Shown one piece after another: positions 27,230 to 36,215 of a stretch of DNA of 64,000 nucleotides. Made by a program: the position numbers and the translations under genes. Source of the stretch: Streptomyces sp. TRM68367 (lineage in GTDB: Bacteria > Actinomycetota > Actinomycetes > Streptomycetales > Streptomycetaceae); contig NZ_JACTVI010000005.1 of the NCBI RefSeq assembly GCF_014495685.1, forward strand, positions 142,834 through 206,833, written 5' to 3'. How positions within the stretch are numbered: position 1 is the stretch's first letter; each line of letters starts with the position of its first letter. The notes beneath the pieces were generated by a model. It saw nothing but the letters and a program-made list of their open reading frames with translations. It had not been told where the DNA came from and made no database searches.

Positions 27230-27713
27230 ACCTGTGGTCAGCCCTGACTGGGCATCATCGCAGGTCAACGCTGTGTTTCGTCCGTCAGTGGCAGTTCGTG
27301 GTCGTGTGCCCCTTGGAAACTGAGGATGAGCCGAGCTGACGGAATCCCGTCCAGGTAGGGGAAGACGCAGGTCACAGCGCCTCGTCTATATTCCCGAAAT
27401 GTGGGGGCCAGCCACAGGTTCGAGCCCTACGGGGCACCCAAAACATGGGTGGTCTCCTGCCGAGGGCCCTGGGGCCCGGCGGCCATCGGTAGGCGCCGCG
27501 AGTGAGCAGTCGGCCCCTGATCAACACAAGTTCATGCAGTCGGCGGCCCTCTCGGCGCCAACTCGCGGTGGGTGCTGGGGAGTCGATACGCGCTACCAGG
27601 CAGCATGCTTGTCGTCGGCACGGGAGAAACGACCGTCGTGGCTCAGGGCGGAGCGGCCGACGTTGACCGAGAGAGAGGAGTTGCGGCCTCCGTCAGTACC
27701 GTGCTCCCTGTGG
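27230..27713. other. Non-coding junction sequence
   Basis: No supported gene. A second, poorer tRNA-like 3' end occurs around 27416-27440 (AGGTTCGAGCCCTACGGGGCACC), with only three pairs of T stem. It may be a decayed older attachment site. Codon bias is absent in all frames. Confidence 0.5.
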
Positions 27714-28021
27714 ACGGGCAGCTGAGTGACGCGGAACTCGATGAGCTGGTCGAGCAGGCCACCGTGGACGCCTACGACGACGGGGAGTAGCTTGCGGGCC
27801 TCTACTCGATGCTCGCAGAGCATCTGGCCGTCCCGTTCAAGACGTCGTTCTCGGGGTCGAGGTCACCGTGAAGAAGGTGGACCTGCTGCCCGGCAGCCAG
27901 ATCGTGGCGGTCTGTACGAGAGGCGGGCACCGGCAGGTGATCGGTTCTCGACCTACCGTTGCCGGATCCTGCGCCCGAAGGCGCCGAGGGGATCGAGGCC
28001 TACCGGCACTGGAAACCGTGA
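27714..28021 (+). pseudogene. Remnant of a small Streptomyces hypothetical protein family
   Basis: Pieces in three frames line up as one protein: LSDAELDELVEQATVDAYDD, then a stop (27788-27790), then LAGLYSMLAEHLAVPFKT, then LGVEVTVKKVDLLPGSQIVA with GGHRQVIG, then PAPEGAEGIEAYRHWKP-stop at 28021. This is a widespread actinobacterial hypothetical protein of about 100 residues. One nonsense codon and at least two frameshifts show it is dead. Confidence 0.68.
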
Positions 28022-28460
28022 GCCCGGCCGTAATGCCGCTCCGCGGCGAACAGCCGGTACCGCTGCAGCTGCGCCGTTGAAGTGGCCAGCATGTCCTTGA
28101 AGCGGCGGAAGGCTCCTCGGCCCTGGATCGCGATGCCGAGGAACCGAGCGAGGTCCTGGTCGTCGAGGGGATGTTGAAATCTCCATGTCGCGGTAGGCGT
28201 GCCGCGATCCCTCGCACGGGACATAGAGCCACCGCTCGATGTCTTCCGGTTCCTCCTCGTGCCATGACTCCTCGGTGTCCGCGAAGGCCGGCCGACACTC
28301 GCCGGTGTCCAGGTCGATGCGGCCAGCGCCCCAGAAAAGGAGTACCAAACCTGCCCGGAGCCGCCCGTCCCGGCTGGGCTCGGCGAACTGACCGCCCCGC
28401 GGAGCGCACTCGCGGACTTCCCGCGCGCGGACGACGACCTGCTGGCAGTCGCGGGCCCAG
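28000..28460 (-). pseudogene. Remnant of a UPF0158-like gene
   Basis: On the minus strand one frame gives IDLDTGECRPAF and ERWLYVPCEGSRHAYRDME. The sequence then continues in another frame as DDQDLARFLGIAIQGRGAF and RRFKDML, the characteristic C-terminal half of UPF0158 proteins, ending at 28000. An indel near 28180 separates the two. Its tail overlaps the remnant on the other strand. Confidence 0.65.
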
Positions 28461-28792
28461 TCCAGTCGAAGGTGAGGAGCGGACCGGAGCCAACCATCAG
28501 CATCGTCCTCGCCGATCTTGCGCCCGCACGATGCCCCTCACCCGGGCGCAAGATGTGTCCCGCCACCGAAAATCAGGCCGTGGGTGAGGCCACCGCGCCA
28601 AGTGCTGGGGTCCTGACTGTTCCGGCCGCACGCTCTGGCGCGGGCGAAGAACACCGCCGCCAGCTTCCTCACCCGCACTGCCAAGGACCCCGCCTGCCCG
28701 CCCTGGTGCAGGGCCGGGCCCACGCGACCTGGCTGGTCGGGCTGGTTGACGGGACTGCACGACGCGCAGCTGAACCGACTGGTGGGTCAGAC
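28461..28792. other. Degenerate sequence upstream of the biosynthetic cluster
   Basis: No frame carries convincing codon bias for its full length. A short + strand stretch ending at 28799 (GLHDAQLNRLVGQTV-stop) may be the tail of a lost gene. The cluster promoter begins directly after it. Confidence 0.4.
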
Positions 28793-28826
28793 CGTATAGG
28801 CCGCGTATAGCGGCCGATTCCACCCT
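28793..28826 (+). promoter_or_regulatory. SARP-type activator site and promoter of the PKS operon
   Basis: Two copies of CGTATAG start at 28793 and 28804, exactly 11 bp (one helical turn) apart. A candidate -10 (CACCCT) starts 28 bp after the first repeat. The same layout is present at 42351 and 51674. Heptamer direct repeats at 11-bp spacing next to the -10 are the known binding pattern of SARP regulators (ActII-ORF4, DnrI). Confidence 0.78.
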
Positions 28827-28885
28827 CGACTCATCACACGGGCGGAGTCACCGGACTCCGATACCGATCCCGCATTGGAGTCGAG

Positions 28886-29155
28886 ATGACCAACGTGAGT
28901 CTGACGAACGGCCTTGACGCTGCCCGTAAGCAGGAGATCAAGGAAATCGTCTGCGACATTCTCGAGATCGACGAGGACGAGGTCACCGAAACCAGCCTCT
29001 TCAAGGTGGAGCACGACGCGGACTCGCTGCGCGCGATCGAGATCCTCGCCGCCCTGGAGCGGACCCAGAACGTGACGATCGACCAGAGCGAGCTCAGCCG
29101 CATGGTCAACCTGGAGGGCGTGTTCGCGGTGGTGGCCGAGGCCGCTCGAGGCTGA
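28886..29155 (+). CDS. Acyl carrier protein (type II PKS)
   Basis: An 89-residue free-standing ACP. The phosphopantetheine serine is in HDADSLRAIEIL (DSL motif), preceded by the typical helix I (KQEIKEIVCDILEIDEDEV). ATG 28886 begins the first operon, 60 bp after the SARP box promoter. The following KS gene starts 35 bp later. This is one of two ACPs in the PKS operon (the other is at 39456) and probably carries the growing chain or a dedicated starter. Confidence 0.92.
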   Translation: MTNVSLTNGLDAARKQEIKEIVCDILEIDEDEVTETSLFKVEHDADSLRAIEILAALERTQNVTIDQSELSRMVNLEGVFAVVAEAARG

Positions 29156-29189
29156 TCCGTCGTCCCGACCGCCAGATGGGTGAGCTTCG

Positions 29190-30503
29190 ATGAATGCTTC
29201 GATCAGCACGGACGAGCGAGGTCACGGCGGGCCCCGGCGCCCGCATCCCGGGGCCGCCGACCGCCGGGTGGTCATCACCGGACTCGGTGTGGTCACCAGC
29301 ATCGGCATTGGTGTCGAGGCCTTCACCGCCGGGCTCCGTGAGGGACGCAGCGGCGTCAAGCCGATTACCGCGTTCGACACGGCCGGATTCGCCCACGCCA
29401 ACGGTTGCGAGGTCACCGACTTCGCGCCGGAACGCTGGATCACGCAGCAGGACCCCGGGGAGCTGGGCCGGGCGAGCCAGTTCTCGGTCGCCGCCGCACG
29501 GATGGCGGTCGAGGACGCCAGCCTGACCGTGGCGGACGTGCGCTCCCGCCGCTCCCTTGTGTCGGTGGGTACCACGGACGGCGAGTCCCGCGACCTCGAC
29601 CAGCTCGTCGCCGCGAGCCTGGGCGGCGGCCCTGGCATGTACGACCCGGCCGTCGCCCGGCGCGTCCCGGCCGGACGCCTGTCGGCCAGCATCGTGCGCG
29701 AGCTGGAGCTGGAGGACGTGGAGGCCGTGACGATCCCGACCGCGTGCGCAGCGGGCAATTACGCGGTCGGCTACGGCTTCGACGCCCTGCGCAGCGGCGA
29801 TGTCGACATCGCCCTGTGCGGTGGCGCCGACGCCGCGTGCCGCAAGACGTTCACCGGCTTCTACCGGCTCGGCACCATCGCCCCTGAGGTGTGCCGGCCC
29901 TTCGACAAGGACCGCGAGGGCATCCTCACCGGCGAGGGAGCGGGCATCCTCCTGATGGAGAGCCTCGACTCCGCGCTCGCCCGCGGGGCCCGCATCTACG
30001 CCGAGGTGCTCGGGTACGGGCTCGCCTGCGACGCCCTGCACCCGGTCGCCCCGGACCGGGACAGTATCGCGCGGACCATCCGGATCGCCCACCGCAACGC
30101 CGGGGTGACGCCGGATCAGGTCGACTTCGTCTCCGCGCACGGCACCGGCACCAAAGCCAACGACATCACGGAGGCGGGCGCGATCCGTCAGGTGTTCGGT
30201 GAGGGGTCCATGCCGCGCACGGTCTCCATCAAGTCGATGATCGGCCACAGCATGGGGGCGGCCAGCGCGGTCGCCGCCGCGGCCTGCGCGCTAGCGATCG
30301 CCGAGGGATTCATCCCGCCGACCATCAACCACCGTGAGACCGACCCGGAGTGCGGTGTCAACTGTGTGCCCAACCGGGCCGTCGAGGCGGAGCTGAACGT
30401 GGTGCAGAACAACGCGCTCGCGTTCGGCGGCAACAACGCGGTGCTGATCCTCGGGGCGTACCGCGGCGCGCAGCGTACAGAGCCCGTGGGGAGCGCGGCA
30501 TGA
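29190..30503 (+). CDS. Beta-ketoacyl-ACP synthase, FabF/type II PKS class (KS1)
   Basis: A 437-residue condensing enzyme. The nucleophile is Cys186 in IPTACAAGNYAVG, with the two histidines in SAHGTGTKANDITE and IKSMIGHSMGAASA. It is therefore a catalytically complete KS that extends ACP-bound chains with malonyl units. Its stop overlaps the start of the next KS (ATGA), as in KS/CLF pairs, but that neighbour also keeps its catalytic residues. The first about 25 residues are an extra polar leader. Similar KS occur in highly reducing type II PKS clusters that make polyenes. Confidence 0.93.
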   Translation: MNASISTDERGHGGPRRPHPGAADRRVVITGLGVVTSIGIGVEAFTAGLREGRSGVKPITAFDTAGFAHANGCEVTDFAPERWITQQDPGELGRASQFSVAAARMAVEDASLTVADVRSRRSLVSVGTTDGESRDLDQLVAASLGGGPGMYDPAVARRVPAGRLSASIVRELELEDVEAVTIPTACAAGNYAVGYGFDALRSGDVDIALCGGADAACRKTFTGFYRLGTIAPEVCRPFDKDREGILTGEGAGILLMESLDSALARGARIYAEVLGYGLACDALHPVAPDRDSIARTIRIAHRNAGVTPDQVDFVSAHGTGTKANDITEAGAIRQVFGEGSMPRTVSIKSMIGHSMGAASAVAAAACALAIAEGFIPPTINHRETDPECGVNCVPNRAVEAELNVVQNNALAFGGNNAVLILGAYRGAQRTEPVGSAA

Positions 30504-31696
30504 GCTGGATCGTGACCGGGATGGGCGCCGTCGCCAGCATCGGTGCCGACGTCGAGGAGATCTTCGACTCGCTGATCGCCGGCCGCAGCGGGCTCGGACC
30601 CCTGCGTGGCTACGACCGGGAAAGGTTCCGCGCGCAGGTGGCGTACGAGATCGACGACCGTCCGGCGCCGGGCGTGGACGTGCCGCTGCGGGCGACCCGC
30701 TGGCTCGAACGCGCGGTGGCACAGGCCGCGGCGGATGCCGGACTCGGCGACGACCTGTCGGAGGTACCGGTACTGGTGGGTACCACCCTGCGCGAGCTGC
30801 GCTCGGTGGAGCTCTCGTGGCGGGACGGGATCCCATTCGACGCTGCCGACCTGCACTTCGGGACCATGTTGCGGCACCGGTTCGGCGCCGCTGACACCCA
30901 CACCGTCGCCAACGCCTGCTCGGCGTCGCTGTACACGCTGGCGCTGGGCGCCGACCTGCTCGACCTGAACGCGGCGGACACCGTCGTCGTGGCCGGGGTC
31001 GACACCATCACCGAGAGCACCTACGGGTTGCTCGACCGTTGCTATCCCGAAGCCCCCGACCGCGTCCGGCCGTTCGACCGGGAGCGGCGCGGGATGCTCC
31101 AGGGGGAGGGCGCGGTGGCGGTGGTGCTGCGCCGGGAGGCGGACGGGCCCGGGCCGGGCTCCCGGGTGCACGCCCGGGTGCGGGGGGTCGCCGTCAACTG
31201 CGACGCCTACCACCCGTCGGCGCCGGACGCGAAGAGCATCACCGCCGCCGTCCAGGAAGCGCACCGCAGGGCCGGGGTGCGGCCCGCGGACATCGACCTG
31301 GTCATGCTGCACGGCACCGGCACCCCGCTGAACGACGAGGCCGAGTCGAGCGCGCTCGGCACGGTGTTCGCGGGCCTGACCCCCTCCCCCTACATGACGG
31401 CGATCAAGTCGATGACCGGGCACACCGCGGGCGCCTCGGGGCTGCACAGCCTGGTCGCGGCGGTCGACGTGATGCGCACCGGCACCATTCCGCCGACGGT
31501 GTATCTCGACGCCCCGGTGGACGCCGTGGCCGGCTTCCGCCTGGTGCGGGGCGGCGCCGTGCGGCCGGTGCAGCCGCTGCGGCTGGCGCAGATCGACTCG
31601 TTCGGGTTCGGCGGGCTCAACGCGGTCGCGGTCGTGGAGCGTGTCGCCGACGAAGCCCTTCGGCACCCGATGCGTCCGGAGGGAGGAGACCAGTGA
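30500..31696 (+). CDS. Beta-ketoacyl-ACP synthase (KS2, catalytic residues present)
   Basis: A 398-residue protein, ATG 30500 overlapping the KS1 stop. It has the Cys in VANACSASLYTLAL (residue 140), His in MLHGTGTPLNDEAE and His in IKSMTGHTAGASGL, so unlike a chain length factor it should condense. The sequence lacks the KS1 N-terminal leader. It is coupled (GTGA) to the next gene, a KS-like protein without the Cys. The likely arrangement is KS2 with the protein at 31693 as a heterodimer, with KS1 acting with another partner or alone; the pairings are inference. Confidence 0.92.
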   Translation: MSWIVTGMGAVASIGADVEEIFDSLIAGRSGLGPLRGYDRERFRAQVAYEIDDRPAPGVDVPLRATRWLERAVAQAAADAGLGDDLSEVPVLVGTTLRELRSVELSWRDGIPFDAADLHFGTMLRHRFGAADTHTVANACSASLYTLALGADLLDLNAADTVVVAGVDTITESTYGLLDRCYPEAPDRVRPFDRERRGMLQGEGAVAVVLRREADGPGPGSRVHARVRGVAVNCDAYHPSAPDAKSITAAVQEAHRRAGVRPADIDLVMLHGTGTPLNDEAESSALGTVFAGLTPSPYMTAIKSMTGHTAGASGLHSLVAAVDVMRTGTIPPTVYLDAPVDAVAGFRLVRGGAVRPVQPLRLAQIDSFGFGGLNAVAVVERVADEALRHPMRPEGGDQ

Positions 31697-32811
31697 GTAC
31701 CGAACGCACGGCGTACGCCGTGATCACCGGGCTCGGCACCGCCGTACGCGGGCTGACCGGGCCGCAGGATCTGCTCGGGCCGCTGCCCGCCGACCACCGG
31801 GACGCGGCCGACCCCGTCTCCCGGCTCAAGGGGCGCGGGCTGCGCTACAAGGACCGCGCCACCAAGCTCGGCATGGCCGCGGCCGCGGACGCCCTGCGCG
31901 CGGCCGGGCTCACCGGCGACAACGGGGACCTCACCGTCCCCGGCGAGAGCGTGGGCGTCGTGGCCAGCACGAACTACGGCAACGCCGACACGGTCTGCGC
32001 GACCGTGCAGACCATCGCCGAGTCCACCTACCTGGCGACCAGCCCCATGACGCTGCCCGCCACCTCCAGCAACGTCGTGGCCTCCTGGGTGGCCATCACG
32101 CACGGGCTGCGCGGCGCCAACCTGACGCTGTGCAACGGTCCGACCTCCGGCCTGGACGCCGTCAACTGGGCCCGGCTGCTGATCGCGGCCGGCCGGGTCG
32201 AACGGGTCCTGGTCCTGGGTGTCGAACCGGACAACGCTGCCGTCCGGCATGTCACGGGCACGCCCCAGGCGCCGGTCGTGGAAAACCCGGCTGCGGTTCC
32301 CGAACTGTTCGACGGGGCGGCCGCGCTGGTCGTGGAGTCGGCTGCGTCGGCTCGTGCCCGGGGCGCACGGCACCTGGCTGCCGTGGGTCCCTACGCGCGC
32401 CGGGGCGACCACGCCCAGGCGGTCGCCGCGGTGCGCTCCCGGCATGCCGGGCGGATCGGGCTATGGTGCGTGCCGGAGCACCCGGAGGGGGTGACGGCTC
32501 CGGCGGCGGGGCTGGGCACTGGGGCGGGCAGCGCGCCTGTCCACGACCTGTCGGCCCTGTACGGACCCGCCTCGGGCGCGCTCGGCGTACTGCAGTGCGC
32601 GGCGGCGGCCGTCTGGTTGGACAGCCGAGCCGGTGGTCGTCCCGATGACGCCGAGATGGTGCTTGCCAGCGCGGGCACCGGCGACGCGGGCTGGGACGAC
32701 GCGAGCGCGGCCCTTCTGCTGACCCACCCCGGAACGGTGTCGGCGAAGCCCGGAACAGCGTCGCCCACGACAGAAGCCGTGCCGATGGAGCCCGTGGGCG
32801 TCACACGATGA
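31693..32811 (+). CDS. KS-like protein without active-site Cys (chain-length-factor-like, CLF1)
   Basis: A 372-residue thiolase-fold protein starting at GTG 31693. It has the KS scaffold (AYAVITGLGTAVRGL at the start and VGVVASTNYGNADTVCATVQ), but where KS have T-A-C-A-S-G it reads C-N-G-P-T-S-G, so the catalytic Cys is replaced. The H-G-T-G-T motif is missing. This is the pattern of a CLF partner that sets chain length in a heterodimer. The stop overlaps the hydrolase start (ATGA). Confidence 0.85.
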   Translation: MSTERTAYAVITGLGTAVRGLTGPQDLLGPLPADHRDAADPVSRLKGRGLRYKDRATKLGMAAAADALRAAGLTGDNGDLTVPGESVGVVASTNYGNADTVCATVQTIAESTYLATSPMTLPATSSNVVASWVAITHGLRGANLTLCNGPTSGLDAVNWARLLIAAGRVERVLVLGVEPDNAAVRHVTGTPQAPVVENPAAVPELFDGAAALVVESAASARARGARHLAAVGPYARRGDHAQAVAAVRSRHAGRIGLWCVPEHPEGVTAPAAGLGTGAGSAPVHDLSALYGPASGALGVLQCAAAAVWLDSRAGGRPDDAEMVLASAGTGDAGWDDASAALLLTHPGTVSAKPGTASPTTEAVPMEPVGVTR

Positions 32812-33962
32812 GCGTTTACGAGGGACCGCGGCCGCCGACCGACGCGTCCTCGGGGACTACGGCCCGCTTGCCGGGTGAGCCGGCCTACGAGGCGCGGACG
32901 GGCCGGGGTGGGCCTCGCGGCCCGGGCGAACCGGACGCCGGCGGCACGGCACCCGAACTGCAGGGCCGACCGCCGTCCGGAGACCCGAAGGGTCAGGACC
33001 AGCCTCAACACCCCACCGAACCGGTCGGTCGGCCACCCGTCGGTGGCATGGCGACCGGGCTGCTGGGTTTCCCTGGGCAGCGGACGGCCACCGCGCGGTT
33101 GCGACGGTCGGCCCGGGACGGGTCCGTGCCGGTGCGGGTGCTGTTGCTGCACGGGCTGGCCGGGTCCACCTCCGTGTGGCGGTCGTACGAGGAACTGGCC
33201 CTTGACGGCGCCGAGATCTGGGAGGGCGTCCTGCCGTGGGGAGCCGAGGGCGACCCCGGGTGGAGCGTTCACGACGACCCGGCGGAGCACGTGGAGCGGG
33301 CGCTCGACGCGGTGCCCGGCGGGGTCGACGCGGTCATCGTGCACTCCTTCACCGCGGGACCGGCCCTGGAGGTGCTGGCCCGACAGGCAGCCGGCCGCGG
33401 GCCGCGAGCCGCCGTGGTCGTGGCGCCCTTCCATCGGCGCAGCCCCGGGGACTTCACCTGGGACGACGCCTTGTACTACCTGAACGGCTTCCACCGCATC
33501 CTCGAAGAGGGGCTGCGGATCGGTGCGGGCGACCGCATCACGCCCGCGCTGCGCGCCGCCATGGCGATGCGGGTGCGGGACCGGATCGGGCCTTACGGCT
33601 GGCAGCAGTTCTTCGGGGCGTACCTGCGCAGCCCCCACCTCGATGTCGCCGCGCTGCGCCTGCCGGTGCTCGTGGTGGCCGGCACGGAGGACTTCGCCGC
33701 GCCGCCCGACGACGCCCGCGCGCTGGCCGGGGCGTTGCCCGACGGCCGGTTCGAACTCTTCGACGACTGCGGCCACTTCGCCATGGCGGAGCAGCCGTGG
33801 CGGTTCGCGGACGCGGTGCACACCTTGCTGAGCGAGGTCTTCCCCGACCGCCTGGCGAACGGCACGGCCACCACCGCCGTACCCGCCGCCCCGCCCGCAC
33901 TCACCCTTTTCTGCAACTCCACCTCTACGCACCGGAGTCGACGTGACCATCCACACCGCTGA
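32808..33962 (+). CDS. Alpha/beta hydrolase (thioesterase-type)
   Basis: A 384-residue protein from ATG 32808 (overlapping the previous stop); an alternative start at 33048 would remove an 80-residue Pro/Gly/Arg-rich leader. The hydrolase fold begins with VRVLLLHGLAGSTSVWRSY (oxyanion hole). The nucleophile is Ser in VIVHSFTAGPAL, the acid is in VVAGTEDFAAPP, and the His is in FDDCGHFAMAEQP. A cap region lies between. It may release or edit acyl-ACP chains as a type II thioesterase in the PKS operon. The substrate is not known. Confidence 0.82.
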   Translation: MSVYEGPRPPTDASSGTTARLPGEPAYEARTGRGGPRGPGEPDAGGTAPELQGRPPSGDPKGQDQPQHPTEPVGRPPVGGMATGLLGFPGQRTATARLRRSARDGSVPVRVLLLHGLAGSTSVWRSYEELALDGAEIWEGVLPWGAEGDPGWSVHDDPAEHVERALDAVPGGVDAVIVHSFTAGPALEVLARQAAGRGPRAAVVVAPFHRRSPGDFTWDDALYYLNGFHRILEEGLRIGAGDRITPALRAAMAMRVRDRIGPYGWQQFFGAYLRSPHLDVAALRLPVLVVAGTEDFAAPPDDARALAGALPDGRFELFDDCGHFAMAEQPWRFADAVHTLLSEVFPDRLANGTATTAVPAAPPALTLFCNSTSTHRSRRDHPHR

Positions 33963-34917
33963 CCTCGAGGCCTCGGTCCTCGACCTGAAGGAGCCCAGCT
34001 CCCTGGAGATCCGCCCCCGCTACGAGGGCTCCAACATCTGCACCTGGATCGGGTTCAAGCATGTCAACTACCTGGTCGAGGAAGCTGTACTGAACCACCT
34101 CAGGCAGGCGGGTATCGCGCCGGGCGAGATCTACGAGGGGTACGGCCTGTGCACGGACATCGTGGACATCGACACCCGCATCCTGCATGCCTTTCACATC
34201 GACGACACGGCCGTCGCCGAGGTCGGGCCGCATCGCAGGGCCAAGGACGACGAGCTGCTGTTCGCCGTCACCCTGCACGTGCGGCGTGACACCCTGCTGA
34301 AGGCCGTGACCTCCACTGTCCGCGTCCAGCTGCGCCTCGACCCGCGCGGCGGCGGCGAACAGCCGCTGCCGGCCGCGCTCGCGCCGTTCGCGGTCGACCG
34401 GCTCGCGGCCACGCCCGGCTGGACGCCGGAGCCCGTCGAGGCCGACCCGGCTGCCGCCGACGTGGTCAAGGAGCTGACGGCCGGGCGCAACGCGTACGCG
34501 TGGAAGTTCCGCATCCCGTACTGGTACTGCCACTTCACCGAGCGTCAGCAGATGTCCGGCTATCTGCGGCTGATGGAGGAGGCCAAGGACCGGCTGGTCG
34601 CCAACCGCGGGGTGTCCATCAAGACGCTGCTGGACGAGCAGAACTGGATTCCGGTGGTGCCGCACTCGCGGATCACCGTCCTCGACGAGGCCCGTATGGA
34701 GGAGGACATGTACGTCGTCCTCACCGTCGAGAGCGTCTTCAAGGGCTTCACGTACGACTCGCGCATGGACACCTATGTGGTGCGCGACGGGAAGCTGGTG
34801 CAGACGGCGACCGGCCGGATCACCCACGGTTACGCAGTGATCGAGAACCGCCGCGACTGGTCCCTGGTGGCCTTCGACGACCGTATGAACGCCGCCCTGG
34901 AGGGCCGGGCGGCATGA
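33943..34917 (+). CDS. Hotdog-fold protein (thioesterase/dehydratase-like, double hotdog)
   Basis: A 324-residue protein from GTG 33943, overlapping the hydrolase end by 20 bp. It contains a KHVNYLVEEAVLNHLRQAG helix and RPRYEGSNICTWIGF in the first half. A second similar unit follows about residue 190 (WKFRIPYWYCHFTERQQMSG, then ITHGYAVIENRRDW at the end). This suggests two hotdog repeats, as in acyl-ACP thioesterases or PKS product-handling dehydratases. No certain catalytic residue was identified. Its place between PKS genes suggests action on an ACP-bound intermediate. Function unassigned. Confidence 0.6.
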   Translation: MTIHTADLEASVLDLKEPSSLEIRPRYEGSNICTWIGFKHVNYLVEEAVLNHLRQAGIAPGEIYEGYGLCTDIVDIDTRILHAFHIDDTAVAEVGPHRRAKDDELLFAVTLHVRRDTLLKAVTSTVRVQLRLDPRGGGEQPLPAALAPFAVDRLAATPGWTPEPVEADPAAADVVKELTAGRNAYAWKFRIPYWYCHFTERQQMSGYLRLMEEAKDRLVANRGVSIKTLLDEQNWIPVVPHSRITVLDEARMEEDMYVVLTVESVFKGFTYDSRMDTYVVRDGKLVQTATGRITHGYAVIENRRDWSLVAFDDRMNAALEGRAA

Positions 34918-36215
34918 ACCGCGAGGTCGAGGTCGTGGTCACCGGGGTCGGCGCCGTCACCTGTCACGGTGCGGGTGCCGACACTCTGTGGCGGGCCATG
35001 ACGGCGGCCGGCACCCGTCTGCCCGACCGGCCGGCGGACCCACTCGCCCGGATGGACCTGCCGCTGATCAGCCTGGTGCCCGACCCCGACCTGGCGGCCG
35101 ACCGGGCGACGCGGTTCGCGTCGCTCGCCACCGCCGAGGCGCTGGCCGACGCAGGACTGGACGCCGCGGCGCTCGCCGCGGCCCGTACGGCCGTCGTGCT
35201 GGGCAGTTGTATGGGCGAACCGGGCGCCAACGAACGCGGCCGGGGGGACGACAGTGCCTGGACGCCGCCGTTCCGCCTGGCCGGCGCGCTGGCCGCCGAG
35301 CTCGGCCTGTTCGGCGCGGTCCACGACGTCGGGAACGCCTGTGCGGCCGGGGCGTACGCGCTCGGCATCGCGGCGGATCTGGTGCGCGCGGGCATGGCGG
35401 ACGTGGTGATCGCGGGCGGCTCCGACGCGTACTCGCGGGTGGCACTCGGCTGCTTCAACCGGCTCGGTGCCGTCGATCCGGAGCGCTGCCGGCCGTTCGA
35501 GAGCGACCGCAACGGCACGGTGTTCGCCGAGGGCGCGGGGATTCTCGTCGTGGAGTCGGCGGCGCATGCCCGGGCGCGGGGTGTGCCGGCGACCGGTGAC
35601 GGCCGCGGTGTGCTACGGCTCTCCGCCGTCGCGTGGAGCTGCGACGCGGACCATCCGACGGCGCCGCGGGCCGACGGCGCGCAGATCGCGCGGGCGATGC
35701 GCGAGGCCGTGGGCAGCGCGGCCGACGACATCGGCTGCGTGGTGCCGCACGGCACCGGCACCCGGCTCAACGACGTCCTGGAGAGCCGGGCCCTGCACCG
35801 CGTCCTCGGGGGGCGTGCCGCGCATGTGCCGCTGTACAGCCTCAAGGCACTCCTCGGCCACGCGGGCGGGGCGTCCGCCGCGCTGGCCGCCGTAGCCGCG
35901 GCGCTCATCCTGCGCCACGGCACGGTCCCGCCGAACGTGCCGCTGAAGGAGCAGGACCCCGAGTGCGCGGTGGCGCTGCCGCAGGGCGAGCCAGTGCCCG
36001 TGCCCGCACAGGCGCGGCGTGTGCTGGTCAACGCCTACGGGTTCGGCGGGAACAACGCGTCGGTGGTGCTGGCGGGGGGCGCGGACGCGGTGGGGCTCGG
36101 AGCAGGCAAGGGGAGGCCCGGAGCAGGGAAGGGGAAAGGGGAGTGCCGGTATGACGGATGTGTCCGCGGACGAACTCGTCGTCACCGGTTCGGGTGTGGT
36201 CACGCCGTGGGGTGA
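34914..36215 (+). CDS. Beta-ketoacyl-ACP synthase (KS3)
   Basis: A 433-residue protein, ATG 34914 overlapping the hotdog gene stop. Cys143 is in HDVGNACAAGAYALG, with His in VVPHGTGTRLNDVLE and His in SLKALLGHAGGASA, so it is a complete KS. Its C-terminus runs on as a Gly/Lys/Arg-rich tail (GLGAGKGRPGAGKGKG) that overlaps the next gene by 65 bp, an unusually large overlap. The next gene is a Cys-less KS-like protein, so KS3 and that protein are probably a heterodimer. Confidence 0.92.
   Translation: MNREVEVVVTGVGAVTCHGAGADTLWRAMTAAGTRLPDRPADPLARMDLPLISLVPDPDLAADRATRFASLATAEALADAGLDAAALAAARTAVVLGSCMGEPGANERGRGDDSAWTPPFRLAGALAAELGLFGAVHDVGNACAAGAYALGIAADLVRAGMADVVIAGGSDAYSRVALGCFNRLGAVDPERCRPFESDRNGTVFAEGAGILVVESAAHARARGVPATGDGRGVLRLSAVAWSCDADHPTAPRADGAQIARAMREAVGSAADDIGCVVPHGTGTRLNDVLESRALHRVLGGRAAHVPLYSLKALLGHAGGASAALAAVAAALILRHGTVPPNVPLKEQDPECAVALPQGEPVPVPAQARRVLVNAYGFGGNNASVVLAGGADAVGLGAGKGRPGAGKGKGECRYDGCVRGRTRRHRFGCGHAVG

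Noticed and set aside
27416..27440. Possible second tRNA gene or attachment site
   Set aside because: Only three T-stem pairs and no cloverleaf upstream; too weak to call.
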